From Ideonella sp. (GTDB lineage Bacteria; Pseudomonadota; Gammaproteobacteria; Burkholderiales; Burkholderiaceae_C): 64,000 nucleotides of DNA. The position numbers and the translations under genes are program-made. Positions 30,103 to 38,931 of this stretch are shown piece after piece (positions within the stretch are counted from its first letter, which is position 1; the number at the start of each line of letters is the position of its first letter). The stretch lies in the NCBI GenBank assembly GCA_015075165.1, contig JABTUY010000012.1, forward strand, positions 22,962-86,961. The letters are read 5' to 3'. A model generated the notes under the pieces. It searched no databases. It had not been told where the DNA came from and was given only the letters and a program-made list of their open reading frames with translations.

Positions 30103-31152
30103 TCAACCGAGCAAGGCCTGCGCGAACTCGGCAGCCCGAAACGCCTGCAGATCTTCCAGCGTCTCTCCGACGCCGAGGAAGTACACCGCCAGCGGGCGCT
30201 GCTGCGGCTGCACAGCGGCGCGCTCGCGCGCCCAAAGGGCGATCGCGGCCAGCACGCCGCCCTTGGCCGTGCCGTCGAGCTTGGTGATGATCAGGCCGGT
30301 CAGGCCGAGTGCGGTATCGAATGCGCGCACCTGCGCCAGCGCGTTCTGCCCGGTGTTGCCGTCGACCACCAGCAGCACCTCGTGCGGCGCCTGCGGATCG
30401 GCCTTGGTGATCACGCGCTGCACCTTCTTCAACTCCTCCATCAAGTGCAATTGCGTCGGCAGGCGGCCAGCGGTGTCGGCGATCACCACGTCGCAGCCGC
30501 GCGATCGACCGGCCACCACCGCGTCGTAGGCCACTGCCGCCGGGTCACCGCCTTGCTGGCTGACGATCTCGACCTTGCCGCCGGCCGCGCCGACCCGGTC
30601 GGCCCAGGCGGCGAGTTGCTCGCGTGCGGCAGCACGAAACGTGTCGGCCGCGGCCAGCAGCACGCTCTGCTGGGCATCGGCCAGGTGGCAGGCCAGCTTG
30701 CCGATGCTGGTGGTCTTGCCGGCGCCGTTGACGCCGACGACCATCATCACGGTGCAGCCGCTGCGGCCGATCTCGAGCGGCCGCTCCAGCGGCGCCAGCA
30801 AATCGGCCAGCGCCTCGGCCAGCAAGGTTTTCACCGCCTGGGGTTCGCTCGCCCTCACGTCGCGCACCCGCCGCTTCAGGTCGTCGAGCAGATGCTGCGT
30901 CGCGGTGGGGCCGGCATCGGCCATCAGCAGCGCGGCTTCGAGTTCCTCGTACAGCGCGTCGTCGATGCGCGTGCCGGTGAACACCTGCGCCAGGTTGCTG
31001 CCGGTCTTGCGCAGGCCGCCGCGCAGGCGCGCGATCCAGCCCGGGCGCGATGGCGCGTCGGCGGCAGGCTCGGGTGCGGTCTCGGCTGCGACTTCCGGTG
31101 CATTGACCGGCGGCGCGCCGGCAGCCGGCTTCTTGCGGAAAAAGCTGAACAT
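30103..31152 (-). CDS. ftsY: Signal recognition particle receptor FtsY
   Basis: Membrane-associated GTPase that receives the SRP-ribosome complex. The 349-residue product has a short Ala/Pro/Glu-rich acidic A region (about residues 10-40), then N and G domains with GVNGAGKTTSIGKLA, AADTFRAAAREQL, ADTAGRLPT, TKLDGTAKGG and a C-terminal GVGETLEDLQ. The start MFSFFRKK is the usual membrane-binding N-terminus. It is divergent from tRNA-Met. Confidence 0.97.
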   Translation of the reverse strand: MFSFFRKKPAAGAPPVNAPEVAAETAPEPAADAPSRPGWIARLRGGLRKTGSNLAQVFTGTRIDDALYEELEAALLMADAGPTATQHLLDDLKRRVRDVRASEPQAVKTLLAEALADLLAPLERPLEIGRSGCTVMMVVGVNGAGKTTSIGKLACHLADAQQSVLLAAADTFRAAAREQLAAWADRVGAAGGKVEIVSQQGGDPAAVAYDAVVAGRSRGCDVVIADTAGRLPTQLHLMEELKKVQRVITKADPQAPHEVLLVVDGNTGQNALAQVRAFDTALGLTGLIITKLDGTAKGGVLAAIALWARERAAVQPQQRPLAVYFLGVGETLEDLQAFRAAEFAQALLG

Positions 31153-31205
31153 GGGAAGCGCGCCGCAGCGGCGCGTGGGAGGACTTTCGTCCGGAAACCG
31201 ATCGA

Positions 31206-31211
31206 TATAAT
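31206..31211 (+). promoter_or_regulatory. -10 element of tRNA-Met
   Basis: A perfect TATAAT sits 11 bp before the first base of the tRNA gene. The -35 is not obvious. Confidence 0.6.
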
Positions 31212-31221
31212 TGTCGGCTCG

Positions 31222-31298
<77 letters not shown>

Positions 31299-31351
31299 AA
31301 CCCTCTCGTCGTACCATGGCCAGGCCACTGGCGCGTGATCACAGCCCCTGG

Positions 31352-31744
31352 ATGACCACCATGCTCCGCTGGGTCGTTGCGTTGCTCACCGGCTTCATGC
31401 TGATCGCTGGCGCGACGGCGCAGACGGTGAAGCGCAATTTCCCCGCCAATGCGTTGCGCGGCGGAATCGCGTTCGGCCAGCCGCCCGAAGTGGTCCTCAA
31501 CGGCCAGCCCACCCGCCTGTCGCCGGGCGCACGCATCCACGGTCTGAACAACATGCTGGTGATGTCGGGTGCGCTGGTGGGCGGCAGCGCCGTAGTGAAC
31601 TACGTGGTCGATTCGCTCGGCCTGGTGCAGGAGGTGTGGATCCTCACCGACGCCGAGCGCGCCCGGCAGCCCTGGCCCACCACCGCGCAGGAAGCCAAGA
31701 CCTGGTCGTTCGACCCGATCACGCAGGTCTGGACGGTGCGCTGA
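31352..31744 (+). CDS. Exported conserved hypothetical protein upstream of miaB
   Basis: A 130-residue protein with an N-terminal signal peptide ending at about ATAQ. The mature part ([50 protein letters not shown]) is small and soluble and presumably periplasmic. I have no functional assignment; similar proteins occur near miaB in Burkholderiales (from memory). ATG 31352 was preferred to 31316 because it leaves a normal-length signal sequence; ATG 31361 is also possible. It ends 26 bp before miaB and is probably co-transcribed with it. Confidence 0.7.
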   Translation: MTTMLRWVVALLTGFMLIAGATAQTVKRNFPANALRGGIAFGQPPEVVLNGQPTRLSPGARIHGLNNMLVMSGALVGGSAVVNYVVDSLGLVQEVWILTDAERARQPWPTTAQEAKTWSFDPITQVWTVR

Positions 31745-31770
31745 TTTCGCGCCGTCGCGGCGACGACTCC

Positions 31771-33120
31771 ATGGGCGCGAAGAAGGTCTTCATCCGCACC
31801 TTCGGGTGCCAGATGAACGAGTACGACTCGAGCAAGATGCTCGACGTGCTGCGTGAAGCCGCCGGCTACGAGCCGGTGGCCGACCCCGATGCGGCCGACC
31901 TGATCCTGTTCAACACCTGCTCGGTGCGCGAGAAGGCCCAGGAAAAGGTGTTCTCCGACCTCGGCCGCGTCAAGCACCTCAAGCGCAAGGGCGTGCTGAT
32001 CGGCGTCGGCGGCTGCGTGGCCAGCCAGGAGGGCCAGGCCATCGTCGAGCGCGCGCCGTATGTCGACCTGGTGTTCGGCCCGCAGACGCTGCACAGGCTG
32101 CCGCAATTGATCGAGCAGCGCCGCTCGCGGGGGCGGCCGCAGGTGGACATCGCCTTCCCCGAGATCGAGAAGTTCGATCACCTGCCCCCGCCGCGTGTCG
32201 ACGGCGCCAGCGCCTTCGTCTCGATCATGGAAGGCTGCTCCAAGTACTGCAGCTACTGCGTCGTGCCCTACACTCGCGGCGAAGAGATGAGCCGGCCGCT
32301 CGACGACGTGCTGACCGAGGTGGCGGCGTTGGTGGGAGGCGGCGTGCGCGAGGTGACGCTGCTCGGGCAGAACGTCAACGCCTACCGCGGCGCGATGAGC
32401 ACGGGCGGCGAGATTGCCGATTTCGCGTTGCTGATCGAGTGCATCGCCGAGCTGCCCGGGCTGCAGCGCATCCGCTACACCACCAGCCACCCGAAGGAGT
32501 TCACCCAGCGGCTGATCGACGTCTACGAGCGCGTGCCGCAGTTGGTGAGTCACGTGCACCTGCCGGTGCAGCACGGCAGCGACCGCATTCTCGCGGCCAT
32601 GAAGCGTGGCTACTCGGTGCTCGAGTACAAGAGCACGGTGCGCAAGCTGCGCCGCGCGCGGCCGGGCATCGGCATCTCGTCGGACTTCATCGTCGGCTTT
32701 CCGGGCGAGACCGAGAGCGACTTCGAGCAGCTGATGCGGCTGGTGGACGAGATCGGCTTCGACGCCAGCTTCAGCTTCGTGTTCAGCCCACGCCCGGGGA
32801 CGCCGGCCGCAGCGCTGCACGACGACACCCCCCAGGCGGAGAAGCTCACCCGTCTGCAGCGCCTGCAGGCGCGGCTGGACGGGCAGGTGCGCGCCATCTC
32901 GGCCTCGCGCGTCGGCACGCAGCAGCGCATTCTGGTCGAAGGCCCGAGCCGCAAGGACGCCAGTGAACTGATGGGGCGCACCGAGTGCAACCGCATCGTC
33001 AACTTCGCCGGCCCCGCGCAATGGATCGGGCAGATGGTCGACGTCACCATCACGCAGGCGCTGCCGCACTCGCTGCGTGGGCGGCCGGTGACCGAACCGG
33101 TCGCGCTGCCGACACCCTGA
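31771..33120 (+). CDS. miaB: tRNA-2-methylthio-N6-dimethylallyladenosine synthase MiaB
   Basis: Radical-SAM methylthiotransferase that adds a methylthio group to i6A at tRNA position 37. The 449-residue product has three N-terminal Cys for one [4Fe-4S] cluster (Cys13, Cys50, Cys82) and the radical-SAM Cys156, Cys160 and Cys163 in [12 protein letters not shown]-terminal TRAM domain ends at about residue 440. The start [16 protein letters not shown] fits the family. Confidence 0.97.
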   Translation: MGAKKVFIRTFGCQMNEYDSSKMLDVLREAAGYEPVADPDAADLILFNTCSVREKAQEKVFSDLGRVKHLKRKGVLIGVGGCVASQEGQAIVERAPYVDLVFGPQTLHRLPQLIEQRRSRGRPQVDIAFPEIEKFDHLPPPRVDGASAFVSIMEGCSKYCSYCVVPYTRGEEMSRPLDDVLTEVAALVGGGVREVTLLGQNVNAYRGAMSTGGEIADFALLIECIAELPGLQRIRYTTSHPKEFTQRLIDVYERVPQLVSHVHLPVQHGSDRILAAMKRGYSVLEYKSTVRKLRRARPGIGISSDFIVGFPGETESDFEQLMRLVDEIGFDASFSFVFSPRPGTPAAALHDDTPQAEKLTRLQRLQARLDGQVRAISASRVGTQQRILVEGPSRKDASELMGRTECNRIVNFAGPAQWIGQMVDVTITQALPHSLRGRPVTEPVALPTP

Positions 33121-33150
33121 TCGCCCCCGGGGTCGACCCGATCCGCTGGG

Positions 33151-33184
33151 CTCGAGCAAGGTGGCGAAGCCACTTGTGCTCGAG
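33151..33184. other. Large stem-loop between convergent miaB and a small membrane-protein gene
   Basis: CTCGAGCA (33151-33158) pairs with TGCTCGAG (33177-33184). Inside it AGGTGGC pairs with GCCACTT with one G-T pair and a small bulge, closing on a GAA loop. No U-run follows on either strand. It may serve as a factor-aided bidirectional terminator or be a repeat-type element. Confidence 0.55.
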
Positions 33185-33196
33185 AGAACTTCGCCC

Positions 33197-33487
33197 TCAC
33201 CCCGTGCGCGCGGACCAGGGCGCAAAGGCCACCAGCCAGGTGGTGGCGGCCAGCGCCAGCGCCATCGCGCCGTAGGTTGCCATCGCACCGTCGTGCCCCG
33301 TCCAAGCCAAGCCGGCGAGGCTCACGGCCTCGGCTGCAAGCGAGCACCAGGCCGCCAGCCGCAGCCAGCTCAGCGCGGTCAGCGCACGGCGCCACAGCAG
33401 CTTGCAGGCCGCCGCGTGCAACGCCGCCCATGCCAACGGCGGCCACAACAAGTTCGACAGGTGCCACAGCTGTTGCAATGCGTCCAT
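33197..33487 (-). CDS. Small hypothetical membrane protein
   Basis: A 96-residue protein with three strongly hydrophobic segments (about residues 14-33, 36-60 and 68-88), Trp- and Ala-rich. No family with a known function was recognised. It is the only plausible gene between miaB and hemA, convergent with miaB and divergent from hemA with a 96-bp gap. The frame is much longer upstream, but that part shadows hemA on the other strand, so the ATG at 33487 was chosen. Confidence 0.6.
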   Translation of the reverse strand: MDALQQLWHLSNLLWPPLAWAALHAAACKLLWRRALTALSWLRLAAWCSLAAEAVSLAGLAWTGHDGAMATYGAMALALAATTWLVAFAPWSARTG

Positions 33488-33583
33488 GCGGGCTGCCCGG
33501 GGCGCCGCAGACGGCGCGCAATGCCTCGCGCTTCGGCCGCGGCATGCCGCCTCGCGGGAAGCGGGCAATCTTACAATCGGGCT

Positions 33584-34885
33584 GTGAGCGTGATCGCACT
33601 CGGACTGAACCACGGCACGGCGCCGCTCGAGCTGCGCGAGCGCTTTGCGTTCGCGTCCGAGCAGGTGCCGCCGGCACTGCGCACGCTGCGTGATCGGCTC
33701 GCGGCCGCAACGCCGGAGGCCGCACTGCTGTCGACCTGCAACCGCACCGAGCTCTACGTGGCGGCGCCGCAAGCCGATCTGCACGCGCTGGTGCACCCCA
33801 CCGCCGATTGGCTGGCCGCCAAAGGAGGCGTCGGCCGCGATCAGCTGATGGTCCACGCCTACGTGCGCGAGCACCGCGAGGCCGCGCGCCATGCGTTCCG
33901 CGTCGCCTCGGGGCTCGACTCGATGGTGCTGGGCGAGCCGCAGATCCTCGGCCAGATGAAGCAGGCGGTGCGCGAGGCCGATGCCGCCGGCACGCTGGGC
34001 ACGACGCTGCACCAGCTGTTCCAGCGCTCGTTCTCGGTGGCCAAGGAGGTGCGCACCGCCACCGAGATCGGCGTCCATTCGATCAGCATGGCGGCGGCGT
34101 CGGTGCGGCTGGCGTCGCAGCTGTTCGAAGACCTGCGCGAGGTGAATGTGCTGTTCGTCGGCGCCGGCGAGATGATCGAGCTGGTCGCCACGCACTTCGC
34201 GGCGCGCCAGCCACGTGCGATGGCGCTGGCCAACCGCACGCTCGAGCGCGGCGAGAAGCTGGCCGGCCGCTTCGGTGCCACCGCGCTGCGCCTGGCCGAC
34301 CTGCCGTCGCGCTTGCACGAGTTCGACGTCGTCGTCTCGTGCACCACCAGCACGTTGCCGTTGATCGGGCTGGGCGCGGTCGAGCGCGCGCTGAAGACGC
34401 GGCGCCACCGACCGATGTTCATGATCGACCTCGCGGTGCCGCGCGACATCGAGCCCGAGGTGGCGCGGCTGCGCGACGTGTACCTGTACACCGTCGACGA
34501 CCTGTCGGGCATGGTGCGAAGCGCCGGCGAGAAGCGGCAGGCCGCGGTGGAGCAGGCCGAGGCCATCATCGACGCCGGCGTGCAGAGCTTCGGCCGCTGG
34601 TTGGAGCAACGTGCCAGCGTGCCGCTGATCCAGGCGCTGAACCGGCAGGCCGACGATTGGCGAAGTGCCGAGATCGCGCGCGCGCAGCGGCTGCTGGCCA
34701 AGGGGGCCGACATCGACAGCGTGCTCGATGCGCTGTCGCGCGGCCTGACCCAGAAGCTGCTGCACGGCACGCTGGCGGAGCTGCATGCCACCGACGGCGA
34801 GCAGCGCGCGCGGCTGGCGCAAACCGTCTCCCGCCTGTTCCTGCGCAGCAGTGTGCGCGGCCCGGGCGACGACTCTCAAGCCTAG
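33584..34885 (+). CDS. hemA: Glutamyl-tRNA reductase
   Basis: Reduces the glutamate of glutamyl-tRNA to glutamate-1-semialdehyde, the first step of C5-pathway tetrapyrrole synthesis. The 433-residue product has the catalytic Cys52 in [11 protein letters not shown], the [16 protein letters not shown] region, an NADPH-binding [12 protein letters not shown] segment and the C-terminal dimerisation helix. GTG 33584 gives [10 protein letters not shown], a usual beginning for the family; a second GTG lies two codons later. It heads hemA-prfA-prmC-grxD. Confidence 0.96.
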   Translation: MSVIALGLNHGTAPLELRERFAFASEQVPPALRTLRDRLAAATPEAALLSTCNRTELYVAAPQADLHALVHPTADWLAAKGGVGRDQLMVHAYVREHREAARHAFRVASGLDSMVLGEPQILGQMKQAVREADAAGTLGTTLHQLFQRSFSVAKEVRTATEIGVHSISMAAASVRLASQLFEDLREVNVLFVGAGEMIELVATHFAARQPRAMALANRTLERGEKLAGRFGATALRLADLPSRLHEFDVVVSCTTSTLPLIGLGAVERALKTRRHRPMFMIDLAVPRDIEPEVARLRDVYLYTVDDLSGMVRSAGEKRQAAVEQAEAIIDAGVQSFGRWLEQRASVPLIQALNRQADDWRSAEIARAQRLLAKGADIDSVLDALSRGLTQKLLHGTLAELHATDGEQRARLAQTVSRLFLRSSVRGPGDDSQA

Positions 34886-34947
34886 CTGGCGCCGCGGCCC
34901 CGGTGCGCCCCTGCGGTGCGCCGACCGGTCGCGCGCACCCGATCGCC

Positions 34948-36030
34948 ATGAAGGATTCGCTTCGCCAACAACTCGAACGCCTCGCGCTGCGGCTGCAGGA
35001 GCTCGACGCGCTGCTGGCCGATCCGCAGGTGGCCAGCGACATGGCGCGTTATCGCAGGCTGGCGCGCGAGCAGGCGCAGGCCACGGCGGTGGTCGGGCTC
35101 TACCGCTCGCTGAAGCGTCGCGAGCAAGACCTGCAGCAGTCGCGCGAGCTGCTCGCCGACGCCGAGATGGCCGATCTGGCCAAGGAGGAGGCCGCCGCCG
35201 CCGAAGCCGACATCGCGCGCCTGCAGGCGCAGCTGCAGACCGAGCTGCTGCCCAAAGACCCGGACGACTCGCGCAACGCCTTTGTCGAGATCCGCGCCGG
35301 CACCGGCGGCGAGGAGTCGGCGCTGTTCGCGGCCGACCTGGTGCGCATGTACCTGCGCTATGTCGAGCGCCACGGCTGGCGCAGCGAGGTGATGAGCGAG
35401 AACGTGTCCGACCTCGGCGGCTACAAGGAGCTGGTGCTGCGCGTCGAGGGCGACGCGGTCTACGAACGATTGAAATTCGAGTCCGGCGGCCACCGCGTGC
35501 AGCGCGTGCCGGCCACCGAGGCCCAGGGCCGCATCCACACCAGCGCCTGCACGGTGGCGGTGCTGCCCGAGCCCGACGAGCAGGCCGAGCTGATGCTGAA
35601 CCCGGCCGAGCTGCGCATCGACACCTTCCGCGCCAGCGGCGCCGGCGGCCAGCACGTCAACAAGACCGACAGCGCGATCCGCATCACCCACCTGCCCACC
35701 GGCATCGTCGCCGAATGCCAGGACGATCGCTCGCAGCATCGCAACAAGGCCAAGGCGATGGCGGTGCTGCTGGCGCGGCTGCGCGACCGCGAACGCGACG
35801 AGCGCCAGCGCAAGGAGGCTGCGCAGCGGCGCGACCTGATCGGCAGCGGCGACCGCAGCGATCGCATCCGCACCTACAACTTCCCGCAAGGCCGCTTCAC
35901 CGACCACCGCATCGGACTGACGCTGTATCGCCTGCAGGCGATCCTCGACGGCGATCTCGACGAGGTGATCGCCGCACTGGCCGCCGCGCGCGCGCAGCAG
36001 CAGCTTGAGGCGCTCGAGACCGGCGCATGA
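34948..36030 (+). CDS. prfA: Peptide chain release factor 1
   Basis: Recognises UAA and UAG stop codons and triggers peptide release. The 360-residue product has the GGQ motif at residues 233-235 ([10 protein letters not shown]), whose Gln is the target of PrmC. The stop-codon recognition PAT motif of RF1 lies upstream ([14 protein letters not shown]). The long N-terminal coiled-coil is normal. PrmC, the enzyme that methylates it, is encoded 58 bp downstream. Confidence 0.97.
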   Translation: MKDSLRQQLERLALRLQELDALLADPQVASDMARYRRLAREQAQATAVVGLYRSLKRREQDLQQSRELLADAEMADLAKEEAAAAEADIARLQAQLQTELLPKDPDDSRNAFVEIRAGTGGEESALFAADLVRMYLRYVERHGWRSEVMSENVSDLGGYKELVLRVEGDAVYERLKFESGGHRVQRVPATEAQGRIHTSACTVAVLPEPDEQAELMLNPAELRIDTFRASGAGGQHVNKTDSAIRITHLPTGIVAECQDDRSQHRNKAKAMAVLLARLRDRERDERQRKEAAQRRDLIGSGDRSDRIRTYNFPQGRFTDHRIGLTLYRLQAILDGDLDEVIAALAAARAQQQLEALETGA

Positions 36031-36088
36031 ACGCGCGACAACGCCGCCGCACGCCTGAACGCGCCGCCCGCCGCGCGCGCGACGGCCG

Positions 36089-36916
36089 ATGACGGCGCCG
36101 ACCGTCGATCGGGCACTCGCAGGCGCGCAGCGCCTGCGCCTCGACCGGCTCGACGCCACGCGGCTGCTGGCGCACCACCTGCAATGCCGGCGCGAATGGC
36201 TGTTGGCGCATGGTGACGCCACGCTGACTCCGGAGATCACCGCGCGCTACCTCGACGACTGCCGGCGCCGCGCCGACGACGTACCTTTGGCCTACCTGAT
36301 CGGCCAGCGCGAGTTCATGGGTCTCGAGTTGCAGGTGACGCCGGCAGTGCTGGTGCCACGCCCGGAAACCGAATTGCTGGCGCAATGGGCGATCGAGCAG
36401 ATCCGCGCATGGCCCTCCGGCGCGCGCGCGCCGCGGGTGGTCGATCTCGGCACCGGCAGCGGTGCGCTGGCGCTGGCCATCGCGTCGGCCTGCCCGCGGG
36501 CCGAGGTGGTGGCCACCGACGTCAGCCGCAACGCGCTGGCCGTTGCGCAGGGCAACGCGCGCCGCCTGCAGCTGCCGGTGCGGTTCGCGCACGGCCACTG
36601 GTGGCACGCGGTGCGCGGCGAGCGGTTCGATCTCGCGGTGGCCAACCCACCCTACGTCGCCCCCGGCGATCCACACCTCGCCGCGCTGCGACACGAGCCC
36701 GCCGAGGCGCTGGTGGCGGACGATGCCGGACTCGCAGCGCTGCACCAAGTCATCGACGGCGCTCGGGCGCACCTGTCGGGTTGGCTGCTGCTCGAGCACG
36801 GCTGGGATCAGGCCGAGGCGGTGCGCGATCGTCTCGTCGGCGCCGGCTGCGCCGACGTCGCCCTGCGCCGCGACCTGCAGGGGCACGCGCGCTGCACCGG
36901 CGGCCGTATCGAGTAG
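36089..36916 (+). CDS. prmC: Release factor glutamine methyltransferase PrmC
   Basis: Methylates the GGQ glutamine of release factors RF1 and RF2 with S-adenosylmethionine. The 275-residue product has an N-terminal helical domain, a VPRPETELL loop, the SAM-binding VVDLGTGSGALALAIA block and the catalytic NPPY at 186-189. Its position next to prfA is the usual pairing. The C-terminal QGHARCTGGR is also typical. Confidence 0.96.
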   Translation: MTAPTVDRALAGAQRLRLDRLDATRLLAHHLQCRREWLLAHGDATLTPEITARYLDDCRRRADDVPLAYLIGQREFMGLELQVTPAVLVPRPETELLAQWAIEQIRAWPSGARAPRVVDLGTGSGALALAIASACPRAEVVATDVSRNALAVAQGNARRLQLPVRFAHGHWWHAVRGERFDLAVANPPYVAPGDPHLAALRHEPAEALVADDAGLAALHQVIDGARAHLSGWLLLEHGWDQAEAVRDRLVGAGCADVALRRDLQGHARCTGGRIE

Positions 36917-37008
36917 CCGCCACCGCGGCGCCCCCCCTTGGACGTGGTTGCGCCGCTCACACTTTGACTAGTCCCTTGCGACGAGCGCGGGCGTAGCATG
37001 CCTTCACC

Positions 37009-37629
37009 ATGCGCTGCACCTCCCGAACCCGCTGGCTCAGGTTTGCCGCTGCGCTATCGTGGACCGTGGCAGCAGCAGCAGCGGCCGACGACGGCAACGG
37101 CCTGACCGTCAATGCCGAGCAGCTCGGTTGGCCGCATTGGCGAACGCGCCTGCAGGTCAGCTCCGAACTCGCGCCGGTTGCCATCGGCAGCGATGCCTTG
37201 CTGCGCCCCCGCTCCGCAGCGGTGTTCGGCGACTACTACATGGCGCGCCCGTACTTCGGCCCATCCGGGGGTCTGCGCTTGACCGGTGGCCTGATGATGA
37301 GTGTGCGCGGCGCGGCGCTCGGCCCCGGTTTGGTTCCGGCGGTCGGGATGATTCCTGCCGTTGCGCCGGTTGGGCGCTCGGCCCTGGTCGGGTGGAGTTC
37401 GAACGACGGGGCTGGCGACGCCATTTCGGCGTGGCCGTATCTCGGCATCGGCTACAGCGACAGCGTCGCGCATGGCGGCCTGCGCTTCAGCGCCGACCTG
37501 GGCTTGGCACTGCCCGGGCAGAACATGCTGCGTGCGGCCCGCTCGCTGGGCAGCCAGTCGTTCGACGACGTGCTGCGCGACCTGCGGCTCACTCCGGTGC
37601 TGCAGCTTGGGGTGTCCTACCGCTTCTGA
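37009..37629 (+). CDS. Hypothetical outer-membrane-type protein
   Basis: A 206-residue protein with a signal peptide ending AAAAAADD (about residue 26). The mature part is beta-rich with alternating hydrophobic residues, a GDYYMARPYFGPSGGLRLTGGLMM stretch and a terminal aromatic (GVSYRF), features of small outer-membrane barrels. It may match a conserved Burkholderiales family with no known role. It lies between prmC and grxD, where these genes are often adjacent in relatives. Confidence 0.65.
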   Translation: MRCTSRTRWLRFAAALSWTVAAAAAADDGNGLTVNAEQLGWPHWRTRLQVSSELAPVAIGSDALLRPRSAAVFGDYYMARPYFGPSGGLRLTGGLMMSVRGAALGPGLVPAVGMIPAVAPVGRSALVGWSSNDGAGDAISAWPYLGIGYSDSVAHGGLRFSADLGLALPGQNMLRAARSLGSQSFDDVLRDLRLTPVLQLGVSYRF

Positions 37630-37679
37630 ACGCCACCCGGCTGGCGCGGCGCCTAGGCTCCTCATCGATCTTTCCCATG

Positions 37680-37704
37680 CCAGCACCCTTGTCCAAGGTG
37701 CTGG
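37680..37704 (+). other. Stem-loop between the outer-membrane-type gene and grxD
   Basis: CCAGCACC (37680-37687) and GGTGCTGG (37697-37704) form an 8-bp stem, extended inward by TTG/CAA with one bulged C. It lies 51 bp after the preceding stop. The following sequence is not U-rich, so a terminator role is only possible. Confidence 0.45.
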
Positions 37705-37719
37705 ACAACAGCTTTGCCG

Positions 37720-37725
37720 TATAAA
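37720..37725 (+). promoter_or_regulatory. Possible -10 element of grxD
   Basis: TATAAA lies 38 bp before the grxD ATG in a relatively AT-rich stretch. No good -35 is seen at 16-18 bp. Confidence 0.35.
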
Positions 37726-37763
37726 GTTGGCTTCGAATTCGTCAAATTGCAGGACACCACGAC

Positions 37764-38081
37764 ATGAGCGACGTTCAAAAGCGCATCGACGACCTGGTCA
37801 AGGGCAACCGGGTAGTGCTATTCATGAAGGGCACCGCGGAGTTTCCGATGTGCGGCTTCTCGGGCCGCGCGATGCAGGTGCTCAACGCCTGCGGCGTGAG
37901 CGGGCTCACCACCGTGAACGTGCTCGAGGACGAGGAGGTGCGTCAGGGCATCAAGCAGTACGCCAATTGGCCGACGATCCCGCAGTTGTACGTCGACGGT
38001 GCGTTCGTCGGCGGCTCCGACATCATGACGGAGATGTACCAGTCCGGCGAACTTCAGCAGCTGCTCAGCGCCCGCGCGTGA
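37764..38081 (+). CDS. grxD: Monothiol glutaredoxin Grx4-type
   Basis: A 105-residue monothiol glutaredoxin with the CGFS active site at residues 30-33. Such proteins bind and transfer [2Fe-2S] clusters with glutathione rather than reduce disulphides. Other family features are the VVLFMKG start, the WPTIPQLYVDG stretch with the cis-Pro, and GGSDIMTEMYQSGEL. Its place after hemA-prfA-prmC is conserved in the order; ubiX normally follows, and here only a remnant does. Confidence 0.96.
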   Translation: MSDVQKRIDDLVKGNRVVLFMKGTAEFPMCGFSGRAMQVLNACGVSGLTTVNVLEDEEVRQGIKQYANWPTIPQLYVDGAFVGGSDIMTEMYQSGELQQLLSARA

Positions 38082-38240
38082 GCGCCGGCGGCTGACCTTC
38101 GGACTGATCGGCTCCAGCGGCGTGATCTGCGGCATACGCCTGTTGGCGCGTGCCCAGGTGCATCGTCGCGCCGGTCCACGACACCGCCGAGCGCGTGCTG
38201 GCGTTGTGCGGCGTCGACGGTGTGCAACCCTGGGCGTGGC
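38080..38240 (+). pseudogene. ubiX: Internally deleted remnant of flavin prenyltransferase gene ubiX
   Basis: Directly after grxD, one frame (38086-38160) reads RRLTFGLIGSSGVICGIRLL, like the N-terminal FMN-binding start of UbiX (RLIVGISGASGAIYGVRLL in E. coli). A second frame (38150-38238) reads VHDTAERVLALCGVDGVQPW, like the UbiX C-terminus. Together they cover only about 50 of roughly 190 residues and are out of frame with each other. ubiX is expected at this spot by synteny. So the gene seems to have lost its middle. UbiX makes prenyl-FMN for the UbiD decarboxylase in ubiquinone synthesis, so another copy would be needed elsewhere. Confidence 0.6.
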
Positions 38241-38262
38241 TCGTGCTGTTGTCCCGCAACGG

Positions 38263-38931
38263 CTACCGGAGGGCGGCCGGCGCGCTACCTGCGCCTCGCG
38301 GTAGCCAGGCCCGCTTCGCCGCTAGCACGGCGTTGGGGTACTCGGCACGGCCGCGGCTGCCGTTGTAGCGACCCAGCGCCAGGAACAGGTCGCCCTTCTC
38401 CAGGTCGAGATAGTGGCGCAGGATCACACAGCCGAAGCGCAGGTTGGTCTGCAGGCGGAACAGCCCCCGCTCATCGCCGTTGGCGAGCAGGCGCATCCAG
38501 AACGGCATCACCTGCATGTAGCCGCGCGCGCCGGCACGGCTGATCGCGTATTTGCGGAATCCGCTCTCGACCTGCACCAGGCCGAGCACCAACGCCGGCT
38601 CGAGCCCTTTGCGCGTGCTCTCGTACCACAGCGTCTTCAGGAACTCGTCGCGCTCCATATCGTCGGGCTTGCGCCGGCGCAGCCGGCGGCTCATCTCGCC
38701 CAGCCAGCGCAGGAAGGCGATGCGGTCGTCGATGGAGTCGAACGGCGGCTCCGGTGGCGGCGCGTCGGCCACATCGGCCGTCAATGCGGAGCGCACGGCA
38801 TCGGCCAGTGGCTCTTCGATCTGCGCGCCGGCGCGCGCGCCGATGGGCCACGCCCACAGCGCAGGTGCGGCCAGCAGCACCGCACCGACGCGACGCCGCA
38901 CGCCCCCCGCGCGGGAGAGCGCCACCGTCAT
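38263..38931 (-). CDS. Exported lytic transglycosylase (SLT domain)
   Basis: Cleaves the glycan strands of peptidoglycan in the periplasm, forming anhydro ends. The 222-residue product has a signal peptide (about residues 1-36, ending ARAGA) and a short helical region. Its SLT domain has catalytic Glu122 in VQVESGF, followed by ARGYMQVMP and the RYNGSRG segment. The ATG overlaps the proS stop by 4 bp, so it is translationally coupled to proS. Its products would be substrates for the AmpD encoded elsewhere in the window. Confidence 0.9.
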   Translation of the reverse strand: MTVALSRAGGVRRRVGAVLLAAPALWAWPIGARAGAQIEEPLADAVRSALTADVADAPPPEPPFDSIDDRIAFLRWLGEMSRRLRRRKPDDMERDEFLKTLWYESTRKGLEPALVLGLVQVESGFRKYAISRAGARGYMQVMPFWMRLLANGDERGLFRLQTNLRFGCVILRHYLDLEKGDLFLALGRYNGSRGRAEYPNAVLAAKRAWLPRGAGSAPAALR

